Shown: positions 6,968 through 15,636 of the stretch, piece after piece
Numbering within the stretch: the stretch's first letter is position 1
Layout of the letters: each line of letters starts with the position of its first letter
Assembly (NCBI RefSeq): GCF_042432905.1
Contig: NZ_JBHLWI010000001.1
Coordinates: 62,001 to 126,000 of the forward strand
Direction: 5' to 3'
From: Fontibacter flavus
Lineage (GTDB): Bacteria; Bacteroidota; Bacteroidia; Cytophagales; Cyclobacteriaceae
DNA: 64,000 nt
Position numbers and translations under genes: made by a program
Notes under the pieces: generated by a model
What the model was told of the DNA's origin: nothing
The model's input: only the letters and a program-made list of their open reading frames with translations
The model's database searches: none

Positions 6968-7135
6968 ATGAACAGACAAAAGATGGCATACTACTTTCTG
7001 ATTATCTGTGGCCTGATATACAATCTTGTCATCAGTTTTCATACGAGTAGCCAACCTGATCAAGAAGCATTTCAAAGCAATTTTTCAAAAGACATCCAAA
7101 TTTCACAAACAGATTCTATATTCAACAATCTATGA
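6968..7135 (+). CDS. Small membrane or secreted protein coupled to sensor kinase
   Basis: A 55-codon frame starts with ATG at 6968 (MNRQKMAYYFLIICGLIYNL) and stops at TGA 7133-7135, overlapping the kinase start codon (7132) as ATGA. Residues 6-25 form one hydrophobic helix, followed by a polar tail rich in Gln, Ser and Asp. I do not recognise a family. The coupling to the kinase suggests a small accessory or signalling subunit of that system. It is short, so coding status is only moderately supported. Confidence 0.5.
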   Translation: MNRQKMAYYFLIICGLIYNLVISFHTSSQPDQEAFQSNFSKDIQISQTDSIFNNL

Positions 7136-8538
7136 AAGACCATATTTTACCTTTTAGACAAATCGAATGGTGGGTAATTACCTTTCTCTTTGTCAGCATC
7201 ATTCTTTCGAATGTAATCTCCACTCCTGTTTTCAACCTGAACAGCCAACAGGGTACCATCTATTTTGCCAAAATATTCATCCCTTTGATTTTTATGGCCT
7301 CCTTCTTTATGTTTCATATGAAGGTACTTCCTAACTACCAAAAAGACAGAAGAAAAGCCAAATTGATCATCTATACCCTTCTGATTTTCATGGGGTCCTT
7401 CATTTTAATTGGGGCATTTTCAGTTTCGGCTGACTTCACCTCAGATTTTTTGATGCCATTTTATTTCAACACCTTGGCCATTTATGCCGGCTATGGCGCC
7501 ATCATTTACATCCTCAATCAAATCTTACTGTCAAAAGAGGAAAAAGATTTCAGACTCTATAATTTCCTGCGCTTTCTGCTGATTTATCTCTTTGTGGTCA
7601 TTTTTCTCTTACAATTCCAGAGAATAGCCGGAGAGGCCGTTGCTGTCCTCTTTGTGATCATTCTGCCTTCGATAATCGGTGTAGTGATTTACAACTTCTT
7701 TTTGATTTACAGTTTGAAGAAACAAGGCAGAAAAGGAGAATCGACAGCCTATTATGTCTTCTTGGTAGTGATCATGGCGGGAATATTTATCGGAATAGCC
7801 ATTGCAGAAAATGCCGGCGAAGCCTTAATTGTAGGATTGATTTTGATTGTCTTCATGATGGCCATCATCATTCCTTTCTCCAATTTCTTTTTCAAAAAAT
7901 ACGAGAATTACCTGAGCCAACTGAATACCCTTACCCTAAAAGTAGATCAGGGATCCGCAAACCTCGCATTTCTACGCTCCCAGATCAACCCTCACTTTCT
8001 TTTCAATGCCTTGAATACACTTTACGGCACTGCTTTGCAGGAAAATGCTGAAAGAACTTCCGAAGGGATTCAAAAATTGGGGGATATGATGCGGTTTATG
8101 CTTCATGAAAACAATCAGGATAAAATTCCTGTGATCAGAGAAAAAGAATACCTGGTCAATTATGTGGATCTCCAAAACCTCAGGATTAAAGACCAGGAAA
8201 ATATCGAAATCATATTTAACCGAACTGAAGAAGGATGCACAGGTGAGATTGCCCCGATGTTGCTGATCCCTTTTGTAGAAAATGCCTTCAAACATGGGAT
8301 TAGCCTCCAGAAAAAATCATGGGTGAAAATCAGCTTGAGGTGCTTAGATGGGTCTGTTCATCTGGATGTGAACAACAGCATCCACCGCAGCAATGATGAG
8401 GATCCTGAAAAAAAATCATCAGGCATTGGACTTGAAAATGTAAAACAAAGACTGAACCTACTCTATCCCAGTAAACATGAATTAGTGGTGAGGGAAAATG
8501 AATTGGAGTATTTTGTACATTTGAGTGTGAAACTTTGA
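7132..8538 (+). CDS. LytS-type sensor histidine kinase
   Basis: The 468-residue protein has about seven to eight membrane helices in residues 15-250, then a His_kinase domain. The phosphoacceptor region is QINPHFLFNALN with His288; the N-box is PMLLIPFVENAFKHG (about 375-389) and the G-box is SGIGLENVKQRL (about 430-441). Members autophosphorylate and pass the phosphate to a LytTR-type response regulator, here most likely the product of 8690-9382, 150 bp downstream on the same strand. The ligand sensed by the membrane part is unknown. Start is coupled to the preceding 55-aa gene. Confidence 0.92.
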   Translation: MKDHILPFRQIEWWVITFLFVSIILSNVISTPVFNLNSQQGTIYFAKIFIPLIFMASFFMFHMKVLPNYQKDRRKAKLIIYTLLIFMGSFILIGAFSVSADFTSDFLMPFYFNTLAIYAGYGAIIYILNQILLSKEEKDFRLYNFLRFLLIYLFVVIFLLQFQRIAGEAVAVLFVIILPSIIGVVIYNFFLIYSLKKQGRKGESTAYYVFLVVIMAGIFIGIAIAENAGEALIVGLILIVFMMAIIIPFSNFFFKKYENYLSQLNTLTLKVDQGSANLAFLRSQINPHFLFNALNTLYGTALQENAERTSEGIQKLGDMMRFMLHENNQDKIPVIREKEYLVNYVDLQNLRIKDQENIEIIFNRTEEGCTGEIAPMLLIPFVENAFKHGISLQKKSWVKISLRCLDGSVHLDVNNSIHRSNDEDPEKKSSGIGLENVKQRLNLLYPSKHELVVRENELEYFVHLSVKL

Positions 8539-8543
8539 AAATA

Positions 8544-8578
8544 GACCTTAGACACAAGGCATAAGATACAAGGATCAA
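8544..8578. repeat. Degenerate heptad tandem repeat
   Basis: Right after the kinase stop codon, five consecutive 7-base units lie in register: GACCTTA, GACACAA, GGCATAA, GATACAA, GGATCAA. On the opposite strand the units read like TTGTATC/TTGTGTC, resembling the TTGGTAC heptads at 4088-4115. Confidence 0.5.
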
Positions 8579-8689
8579 AAATAGAGAAATGGAAAGATTT
8601 AAAATTTCTACAATCTATCAATTTAAAAATCTTAAAAGGTCTTGGTTGGCCTTAAAATCTGATTTCTAATATTTAAAATACTTGCCCTA

Positions 8690-9382
8690 ATGCTTACGGC
8701 AATAGCTATAGATGATGAACCCATGGCTTTGGAAGTTGTGAAGGCACACGCTTCCAAAGTCCCATTTTTAGAATTAAAAGAAACTTTTACCAATGCGATT
8801 AAAGCAATGGAGTATATTAAATCAAATCCTGTGGACCTGATTTTCCTAGATATCAAAATGCCGGATATCTCCGGGATGGAATTTGCCACTTTGATTCCAA
8901 ATGAAACCATGATCATTTTTACCACTGCATATTCTGAGCATGCTGTCAAAAGTTTTGAACTGGATGCCATCGACTATTTATTGAAACCATTCAATCTCAG
9001 CAGATTCTTAAAAGCCTGTCAAAAAGCCCAGGAATGGTTTGAATTGAAACATGGTCAAAAAAACGCTTCTGATTTTATTTTTATCAAAACAGGTTTCGAA
9101 CAGGTGAAAATCAATTTTGATGAATTATTGTACTGCGAAGCAAACGGTAACTATGTGAACTTTCAGACCCCTAACAAAAAAATACTCAGCAGAATGACTT
9201 TGGCTGAAACTGAGAAAATACTTCCATCACACTTCCTGAAAACACATCGTTCCTTTCTGGTCAATGCAAAGAAAATTGACAAAATAGAAAAACACCAACT
9301 GCACATTGGTAATACGAAAATACCAGTAAGTGGAAGTTATTTTGAAGAACTAATTGGTAAAATCAAATCAGATTACCGGTAA
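8690..9382 (+). CDS. LytTR-family response regulator
   Basis: The 230-residue protein has a receiver domain (residues 1-120: AIDDEP at 6-11, phosphoacceptor Asp54 in IFLDIKMPDISG, and the conserved Lys in YLLKPF) and a LytTR DNA-binding domain (about 125-228: YCEANGNYVNF, LKTHRSFLVNAKKI, IPVSGSYFEEL). It should bind promoter DNA when phosphorylated. It follows the LytS-type kinase gene and is very likely its partner. The gap between the two genes contains heptad repeats, so separate transcription is possible. Confidence 0.93.
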   Translation: MLTAIAIDDEPMALEVVKAHASKVPFLELKETFTNAIKAMEYIKSNPVDLIFLDIKMPDISGMEFATLIPNETMIIFTTAYSEHAVKSFELDAIDYLLKPFNLSRFLKACQKAQEWFELKHGQKNASDFIFIKTGFEQVKINFDELLYCEANGNYVNFQTPNKKILSRMTLAETEKILPSHFLKTHRSFLVNAKKIDKIEKHQLHIGNTKIPVSGSYFEELIGKIKSDYR

Positions 9383-9432
9383 TAGGGAAAATACGTAAAT
9401 CCTTTATCCTGCCAATAATCAATTAAGTGGAT

Positions 9433-10524
9433 TTAAACACCCCTTTTTGTTTTGATTTTCCTGATCATTTTTTTGTAGAAATTCTCATGCTTTTCAATTA
9501 CAGGATAATTATCCCCTAACAAATACCCATATGGAGCTAAAGAAGGAATTCTTTCAAAAGTAATCTTTAGAAGACCTGCCATAGGAATAAATAAAATCAT
9601 TCCAGAAACACCCCAAATAAAGCCTCCCAACAATATAGCCATAATAACTGCAAAGGCATTTACCCTGACTCTTGCCCCAACTACTACTGGGGTGATGAGG
9701 TTATTTTCAACCAACTGAATCAACCACAACATGAAAAGTGTGGTCAATGGATAAAAAAGACTTTCCGTAGTGAGCAATACATAAAAAACCAACAAAAAGG
9801 AGCTTAGTAGTACTCCCACATAAGGAATCAGGTTCATCACAGCAATGAATACAGCAAATAGTAAGAAATATTTGATGCCTAAAAAATAAAAAACAATTCC
9901 TGAAATCACACTTACAATAATGGTCACCATCAACATCCCCAAAAGATAGGACTGTATCACTGATCCGGATTCTTTGATGAAACTCAAGACTGGAGGCTCT
10001 CCCGTCTTGGAAAGTTTCTTCAAAAATTCCACAAAAAAATCTCTATAATAAAGCATCAGAAAAATAAACAAAGGAATCACACCTAAAAGAACTAGGGATT
10101 TACCTGTCTCAAGCAATGCTGCTTCCAGATTAGCCTGACTCAACAAACCTGAAGAGGATTCCATACTGGCCCCTAGACCCAAAAACTCCTCAATTTGGTC
10201 TATATAGCCACTCAGTTTAGTTTCAAACGAATCCTTAATTTCAGGAATATCGGTAATCAATCCAATAACCTGATCTGTGAGCACATAAAAAACAGTAATG
10301 GCAAGGGAGGAAACCAATATTAAGGTAATTGCTATAGCCAACCCCCTCGGAAGTCTCCTTTCTTCCAGCCAATTTGAAATTGGAAACAAGGCGAAAGCAA
10401 AAAAAGCACCCCAAACCAAAGGTACTAGGATAGTAGCCCCAACTTTCATAATCCATATGATCAATACAAAGATGGCCAATGAATAAAAGGTGTTTTGTGT
10501 TTTCGATGTTTCGAAGTTGGTCAT
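9433..10524 (-). CDS. AI-2E family transporter
   Basis: The 363-residue protein has around eight membrane helices, with the family signatures VPLVWGAFFAFALFPISNWL near the start and AVMNLIPYVGVLLSS, GGFIWGVSGMILFIPMAG in the C-terminal half. Members (PF01594) include TqsA, proposed to export autoinducer-2, and Na+/H+ antiporters, so the substrate here cannot be fixed from sequence. It stands alone, convergent with the response regulator and separated by 43 bp from the Nudix-like gene on the same strand. Confidence 0.9.
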   Translation of the reverse strand: MTNFETSKTQNTFYSLAIFVLIIWIMKVGATILVPLVWGAFFAFALFPISNWLEERRLPRGLAIAITLILVSSLAITVFYVLTDQVIGLITDIPEIKDSFETKLSGYIDQIEEFLGLGASMESSSGLLSQANLEAALLETGKSLVLLGVIPLFIFLMLYYRDFFVEFLKKLSKTGEPPVLSFIKESGSVIQSYLLGMLMVTIIVSVISGIVFYFLGIKYFLLFAVFIAVMNLIPYVGVLLSSFLLVFYVLLTTESLFYPLTTLFMLWLIQLVENNLITPVVVGARVRVNAFAVIMAILLGGFIWGVSGMILFIPMAGLLKITFERIPSLAPYGYLLGDNYPVIEKHENFYKKMIRKIKTKRGV

Positions 10525-10567
10525 TATTACATGAATATCTAGAAGCAGTTAAGATACAATCTTGGAC

Positions 10568-11326
10568 TTAAATAAAAAACAAGCCACCTTCTTTCAACAC
10601 CTCTTCATACCTTTCTGGATCAAATTTGTATAAAAAAGGCGACTTATGGGCTACCCCTTTTTTGACCTCGTCCAGCCTGATGGCAATGCCTGATTTCAGG
10701 ATTTTTTTCTGGAAATTCCGAGGATCGATTTTTTTACCAAGGATACTTTCATACAACCTCATCATCTCGGGCATTGTGAATTTTTCCGGCAAAAGATTTA
10801 ACCCAATGGGCTGAAAACTGAGCTCAAGGCGAAGTGCATGTAATGCCTTATCTAAAATATCAAGATGATCAAAAAGCAATTCAGGAACCTCTGCCAAATC
10901 CCACCATCTGCATTCTTCAGACAAGGTGTCCGGATTGGGAAAAACCGCTTCAAAATCCACCAAGGCATAGTATCCTACCGATATCGCTCTTTCATACCAT
11001 AAAGAAGGGTCTATCAAATGTCCCAGCTTCTTTTTGATTTCATTTCCATCATAACGCGCCACCTTTCCAAAAGTATGAAATTGCCTAAGAAAGATTTCAT
11101 CCAACCCTGTGCGCTCTTTCAACACCCTACTTGCGGCACTATCCAAGGATTCAACTTGATGTATCACACCTCCGGGAAGACTCCAATATTCAGTACCTTT
11201 CCATTTCAATAACAATATCTTAAGTGAATTATCATGAAAACCAAATATGGCACAATCCAATGTTAATTGGGGAATTAGGTTTAATTCAGCAGATTCATCT
11301 TTTTGCATATCGGGCGAATATTTCAT
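10568..11326 (-). CDS. Nudix-domain transcriptional regulator (NrtR-like architecture)
   Basis: The 252-residue protein has an N-terminal Nudix fold (about residues 20-155) and a C-terminal winged-helix domain (about 165-245: EKFTMPEMMRLYESILGKKIDPRNFQKKIL). This is the NrtR/AraR-type arrangement, in which the Nudix domain binds a small ligand and the winged helix binds DNA. The Nudix box GX5EX7REUXEE is degraded: after Glu59 and Arg67 the next Glu is Val68 and the last is Arg72, so hydrolase activity is unlikely. It is divergent from a dead hydrolase gene (11409), possibly its former target. Confidence 0.85.
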   Translation of the reverse strand: MKYSPDMQKDESAELNLIPQLTLDCAIFGFHDNSLKILLLKWKGTEYWSLPGGVIHQVESLDSAASRVLKERTGLDEIFLRQFHTFGKVARYDGNEIKKKLGHLIDPSLWYERAISVGYYALVDFEAVFPNPDTLSEECRWWDLAEVPELLFDHLDILDKALHALRLELSFQPIGLNLLPEKFTMPEMMRLYESILGKKIDPRNFQKKILKSGIAIRLDEVKKGVAHKSPFLYKFDPERYEEVLKEGGLFFI

Positions 11327-11408
11327 TATGTATTTGATACATAAAAAGTTACTTTATTTGTATTTAGAAATGTTATTACACTTGTGCACTAAATTAAACC
11401 TAGACCTC

Positions 11409-12052
11409 ATGAAAAACTATTTTACCTGCCTTTTATTTTCTTTCCCACTGTTGATTTCCACATCACTATCAGCTCAAAAATACCTTAGGGACCATAAGTC
11501 CACACCTTTCACTCCAATGCAGATGACACATAACAGCCTTATGCTATCTATTTTTCCAAAAAATTTAATGGAAATAAAGCCTATCCTTTTGTCATGATGT
11601 TACACGGAGCAGGCTCTAACCACAGGCTGGCACTAAAAAGAGTGTTTGGATGATGTTTTTCCCAAGAGTGATTTCGGATAAAAAAGTTAGAGAAAGTGAT
11701 CTGAAAGAAGCAAATTTGAATTTATTTGGAGACAAAAACACCAATAAATAGATCAAGGAAATGTCCGATGAATTACCCTTGCATTTGGACAATACTCAAA
11801 AGGAAAATGGGCTATTCTATATTTACCCAAATAATGGCAGATATGTAGCCATCAGCTTTAGATTGCCGTGGTGTGCAGGTGTCGTCAACCAAGGATTCCC
11901 TTTTGTTTCCCTGACCCATAGACAATTGGCGGAATTTAAAGACTTCATCCTTTTCAAAGGCTCTGGCGGAAATATCATTTCCACAGGGTTCTTTTACCTT
12001 CAATGACAAATCAGTGATGAAGACCGGAAAAAACCTCAAGATAGCAGTGTGA
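11409..12052 (+). pseudogene. Secreted alpha/beta-hydrolase pseudogene
   Basis: The region starts with a good signal peptide (MKNYFTCLLFSFPLLISTS, cleavage after LSAQ) but breaks into pieces. A shifted frame carries KAYPFVMMLHGAGSNHR, typical of esterase and prolyl-oligopeptidase folds. Then VRESDLKEANLNLFGDKNTN is cut by an in-frame TAG (about 11749), continuing as IKEMSDELPLHLD, GLFYIYPNNGRYVAIS and DFILFKGSGGNIISTGFF. A last shift gives FTFNDKSVMKTGKNLKIAV before the TGA at 12050. The middle catalytic part is missing. At least two frameshifts plus the stop make it non-functional. Confidence 0.75.
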
Positions 12053-12091
12053 TCAAGTTCTAATAAAAACCTTGTTAAATTAATCAAAATA

Positions 12092-12129
12092 GAAATTTCC
12101 CCATCCTTCTATGCTGGGGGATTTTTTTT
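12092..12129 (+). terminator. Hairpin with T run
   Basis: TTCCCCA and TGGGGGA pair around the loop TCCTTCTATGC and are followed by eight T. It lies between the hydrolase remnant and the M28 peptidase gene. Confidence 0.6.
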
Positions 12130-12192
12130 GAGCAGGTCAAAACAAATATCTACCACTCAAAAATATTAGGCCCCTGTAAAAAAGGCTTTGGA

Positions 12193-12200
12193 TATATTTG
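12193..12200 (+). promoter_or_regulatory. -7 box TATATTTG before the M28 peptidase gene
   Basis: The octamer TATATTTG matches the TAnnTTTG -7 consensus and lies 29 bp before the ATG at 12230. No clear -33 TTG box is visible, so support is partial. Its position argues against a start codon at 12188. Confidence 0.45.
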
Positions 12201-12229
12201 TATATGGACAAATCCAAAAAACAAAGTCT

Positions 12230-14332
12230 ATGAAGAAAAGATATTTACTTCCATTAACTTTTGGGGTATTACTAAGCCTACATCTAGAGGCGCAAACCTT
12301 GGATGGTTTCACCAAGGACACAGATGAGAAACAACGTCAAATTGAAAAGAAATTTAAAGAAACCGTTGATTTCAGTAGATTTAAGACACACCTAACTGCC
12401 ATCACTTCTGACCCGCACCCAGCTGGGACTTTAGCGAATGAAAAAGTGAAGGATTACATGGTCGAAAGCATGAAGCAAGCTGGATGGGATGTAAAAGTTT
12501 ATCCGTATGACTTGTATATGACCAAAGGACAAGGAGAGTCCTTAATTGAACTGGTCTACCCTATAAGGAAACCTCTCAATCAACAGGAATATATTGTCAA
12601 AGAAAATCCTTTCTCTACCCATCCCGACCTTCAAAAAGGTTGGAATGCTTATTCAGGAAGTGGAGATGTCACTGCTGAAGTAGTGTATGCGAATTATGGA
12701 ACCAAAGCAGATTTTGAAAAGCTTAAAGAACTCGGCATAGACCTCAAAGGTAAAATTGTATTGGCCCGATATGGCGGCAACTTCAGAGGCTATAAAGCAA
12801 AATTTGCAGAACAATACGGTGCTGCAGGTGTCATCATCTTCACTGACCCAGCTGATTCGGGCTATCCAAGAGGATTGGTATATCCAGAAGGCTTTCTGTT
12901 CAATGACAACTCCATTCAAAGAGGTTCACTCCTTACTGTTGACTGGACAGGTGATCCCTTGACTCCATTTGAACCTGCACTTCCTTTGGACAGCAAGACC
13001 AAAATCAACAGGTTAAAGCCTGAAGAAGTAAAAGGACTTCATACTATTCCTGTCACACCTATTTCCTATGGTTCTGCACAGGAAATCCTGAGCAGAATGC
13101 AGGGCAAGCCAGTTCCTGCTGGATGGCAGGGCGGTCTTCCTTTCACTTACAGATTAGAAGGAGGTCCTGAACTATTGGTAAGGTTAAAAGTAGAACAGGA
13201 AAGAGGATTTGTCAGAGCCAACAATGTTATAGGAACTTTAAAAGGAGCTACTAATCCTGATGAGTGGGTAATCCTGGGTTGTCATTATGATGCTTGGGCC
13301 TTCGGTTCAACAGATCCTAACTCTGGCACAGCCATGTTACTCAGCATGACGGAGACGCTTGGAAAATTGGCCGAGCAAGGAATCAGACCATCCAGATCCA
13401 TAATGATCGCACATTGGGATGCGGAAGAACATGGCGTAATCGGGTCAACTGAGTGGGTAGAACAATTACGAGATGAACTGAATGCCAAAGCTGTCGCATA
13501 TATCAACTTGGATGCTGCTGTAGGCGGTAGAAACTTTGGAGCATCCGCTTCTCCTACCATGAAAAAAATCATCATGGAGTCAGCTAAGGAGGTGGCATAC
13601 CCGGATTCAGCCAAGACAGTTTATGAAGTTTGGGCAGGACAAAGAGAAGAACCTGTAATTGGAAACTTAGGAGGAGGCTCTGATCATATAGCTTTCTACA
13701 TGCATGTTGGCGTTCCTTCGATTAATGGAGGCTCAGGTGGTCCCTCACTTTACCACACCAATTATGATGACATGTATTTCTACGAGAAGTTTGCAGACCC
13801 AAGCTTTAAAATGGGTGGTACAGTAGAACAAGTAATTGGCATCATCGCTCTTAGACTGGCCAATGCAGATCTTATCCCTTATCACCTGACCAGATATGCC
13901 ATAGATCTTGACCTCCACTTTGCCAATGCTGAAAAAGGTGTGAAAGGCTTTCATGCTGCTTTTGATGGTTTTGCAAAATCAAAAGAAGTAATCACTTCCC
14001 TGAGACAAAGTGCTGAAGCTTTAGAAAACAAACTAAACGAGGCCTTGAAAAATGGCGATTTGGACAGCAAAAAAGCTGCTACGATCAACAAAGACCTCTT
14101 GGCGCTAGAAAAGAGTTTTATCGATCCAAAAGGCATGTATTTCGGTAATTGGTACAGATCTCTTTATGCCTCCAATGACCCCTTCAGCGGATATGCTTCC
14201 TGGGTGTTGCCGGGGATTCAATATGAAATTGAAATCAAATCTAAAGACAGGTTGAGTGAGTGGGATGACAGATATAGTGCTGCCATTCTGGACCTAAAAA
14301 GAAAAATGGATGCCATCGCAGGCAAGATGTAA
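12230..14332 (+). CDS. Secreted M28 family metallopeptidase (glutamate carboxypeptidase II-like)
   Basis: From the ATG at 12230 the protein has 700 residues. A signal peptide (MKKRYLLPLTFGVLLSLHLEAQ) is followed by a PA domain (around KGKIVLARYGGNFRGYKAKFAEQYGA), the M28 zinc peptidase domain and a C-terminal TFR-dimerisation-like region. The co-catalytic zinc motifs are visible: GCHYDAWAFGSTDPNSG, HWDAEEHG, and SDHIAFYMHVGVPS near the end of the domain. Homologues cleave C-terminal Glu or other residues from peptides. The start with a signal peptide was chosen over an in-frame TTG at 12188. A terminator follows the stop. Confidence 0.92.
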   Translation: MKKRYLLPLTFGVLLSLHLEAQTLDGFTKDTDEKQRQIEKKFKETVDFSRFKTHLTAITSDPHPAGTLANEKVKDYMVESMKQAGWDVKVYPYDLYMTKGQGESLIELVYPIRKPLNQQEYIVKENPFSTHPDLQKGWNAYSGSGDVTAEVVYANYGTKADFEKLKELGIDLKGKIVLARYGGNFRGYKAKFAEQYGAAGVIIFTDPADSGYPRGLVYPEGFLFNDNSIQRGSLLTVDWTGDPLTPFEPALPLDSKTKINRLKPEEVKGLHTIPVTPISYGSAQEILSRMQGKPVPAGWQGGLPFTYRLEGGPELLVRLKVEQERGFVRANNVIGTLKGATNPDEWVILGCHYDAWAFGSTDPNSGTAMLLSMTETLGKLAEQGIRPSRSIMIAHWDAEEHGVIGSTEWVEQLRDELNAKAVAYINLDAAVGGRNFGASASPTMKKIIMESAKEVAYPDSAKTVYEVWAGQREEPVIGNLGGGSDHIAFYMHVGVPSINGGSGGPSLYHTNYDDMYFYEKFADPSFKMGGTVEQVIGIIALRLANADLIPYHLTRYAIDLDLHFANAEKGVKGFHAAFDGFAKSKEVITSLRQSAEALENKLNEALKNGDLDSKKAATINKDLLALEKSFIDPKGMYFGNWYRSLYASNDPFSGYASWVLPGIQYEIEIKSKDRLSEWDDRYSAAILDLKRKMDAIAGKM

Positions 14333-14338
14333 TCAAAG

Positions 14339-14370
14339 AAAAGGGGCAGATCTTGTGGACTGCCCCTTTT
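14339..14370 (+). terminator. Terminator after the M28 peptidase gene
   Basis: AAAAGGGGCAG and CTGCCCCTTTT form an 11-bp stem with a 10-base loop. It can serve both converging genes because A/T tracts flank both sides. Confidence 0.8.
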
Positions 14371-14424
14371 CATTTCTTCACTTTCAAAATCGTTAGATAA
14401 ATATCACCATATAGCGGAAATCAA

Positions 14425-15585
14425 TTAATCCTTTTTCCCTCTGAAAAGCTCATATTTCAAAAGCCTGCAATCAATAGTGCCATTGTAAAACTCAATTCTC
14501 CTGGATGTTCTCAGGCCAACTCTTTTTGCTAAAGCCATATTTCCCGTGAAAATAAAGCCATTGTAGCCAGCACATTTTTGCTTCATGAAATCCCCCATCC
14601 GCTTGTATGTAGCAGCCAATTCTTCCTCCTCTCCCAATCTTTCTCCATACTCAGGATTGAAAAATACCACTCCTTCCCCTCCCTCAGGTACAGAAGTTTC
14701 TTCGAAGTCACATACTTCAAAATCAATCACTTCTTCCACTCCTGCAACTCCTGCATTTTCTTTGGCAAACAGGATAGCCTGCTCACTCAAATCAGAAGCA
14801 ATAATCCTAAGATTTGGTTTTTCCATGATTTTGGCTTCCATCTTCGCCCTGATTTTCTGATATACCTCCTCTTCATAACCTAAGATATACATAAAAGCAT
14901 AATGGTCCCTGTTCAATCCCGGATATCTACCAGTCGCAATCATGGCTGCTTCAATAGCCAAAGTACCTGAGCCGCACATGGGATTAATAAATGGGCTGTG
15001 TCTATCCCAATCACTCGCCAAAATGGTAGCAGACGCCAAAGCCTCTAACATCGGTGCGTGGCCCGGGATTTTTCTGTAGCCATGTTTGGCCAAAGTCTCA
15101 CCAGAGGTATTGATATATATTGATGCCTGAGTCTCTTTCCAGAACATTTGAAATACAGCCCCATCGAAACTTGATCCTGTGTCAGGTCTCCTTCCAAATT
15201 TCTCCCGAAACCTATCTACAATAGCATCTTTGATTTTGACATTGACAAATAAAGGATTGTTCACAGATTCATTATCGACATGGGAAACCACTGAAAAGTA
15301 AGTATCCACATCAATATATTCCTCCCAAGGCAATGCTTTGACCCTTCTGTATATATCATCTGCTTTGTGCAGGTAAAAAGATTTTATTTCATAAAGCACA
15401 TGACTTGCTGTACGCAAATGAAGATTCAAATAAATGCAGTCGTTTAATGAAGCATATAACTCTATATGGGTACGGAAAACTTCTTTGGGCTTGAATCCCA
15501 ACTCCAATAACTCCTGCTCCAAATAAGGTGCAAACCTGTCTTTGCAGGTTATTGCCACTTTTCCTTTAAGGTCAAAATCAATCAT
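14425..15585 (-). CDS. rlmL: THUMP-domain 23S rRNA guanine-N2 methyltransferase (RlmL N-domain type)
   Basis: The 386-residue protein has an N-terminal THUMP domain (about 1-160: LEQELLELGFKPKEV, YLNLHLRTASHVLYEI) and a C-terminal class I methyltransferase (about 165-385). Visible motifs are FINPMCGSGTLAIEAAMIA (SAM-binding region), IIASDLSEQAILFAKENA, and the catalytic-loop motif NPEYGERLG (NPPYGER in many homologues). The family methylates N2 of guanine in 23S rRNA (G2445 in E. coli). Length fits the single-domain form without the RlmK half. It is on the minus strand between two terminated units. Confidence 0.88.
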   Translation of the reverse strand: MIDFDLKGKVAITCKDRFAPYLEQELLELGFKPKEVFRTHIELYASLNDCIYLNLHLRTASHVLYEIKSFYLHKADDIYRRVKALPWEEYIDVDTYFSVVSHVDNESVNNPLFVNVKIKDAIVDRFREKFGRRPDTGSSFDGAVFQMFWKETQASIYINTSGETLAKHGYRKIPGHAPMLEALASATILASDWDRHSPFINPMCGSGTLAIEAAMIATGRYPGLNRDHYAFMYILGYEEEVYQKIRAKMEAKIMEKPNLRIIASDLSEQAILFAKENAGVAGVEEVIDFEVCDFEETSVPEGGEGVVFFNPEYGERLGEEEELAATYKRMGDFMKQKCAGYNGFIFTGNMALAKRVGLRTSRRIEFYNGTIDCRLLKYELFRGKKD

Positions 15586-15636
15586 GGAGCAAAAGTAATC
15601 AATTGTAGACAGCTCCTATGATTTTGATCAGAATAA

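Noticed and set aside
12188..12229. TTG start adding 14 codons to the M28 peptidase
   Set aside because: The added part overlaps a -7 promoter box and hides an otherwise perfect signal peptide that begins at the ATG at 12230.
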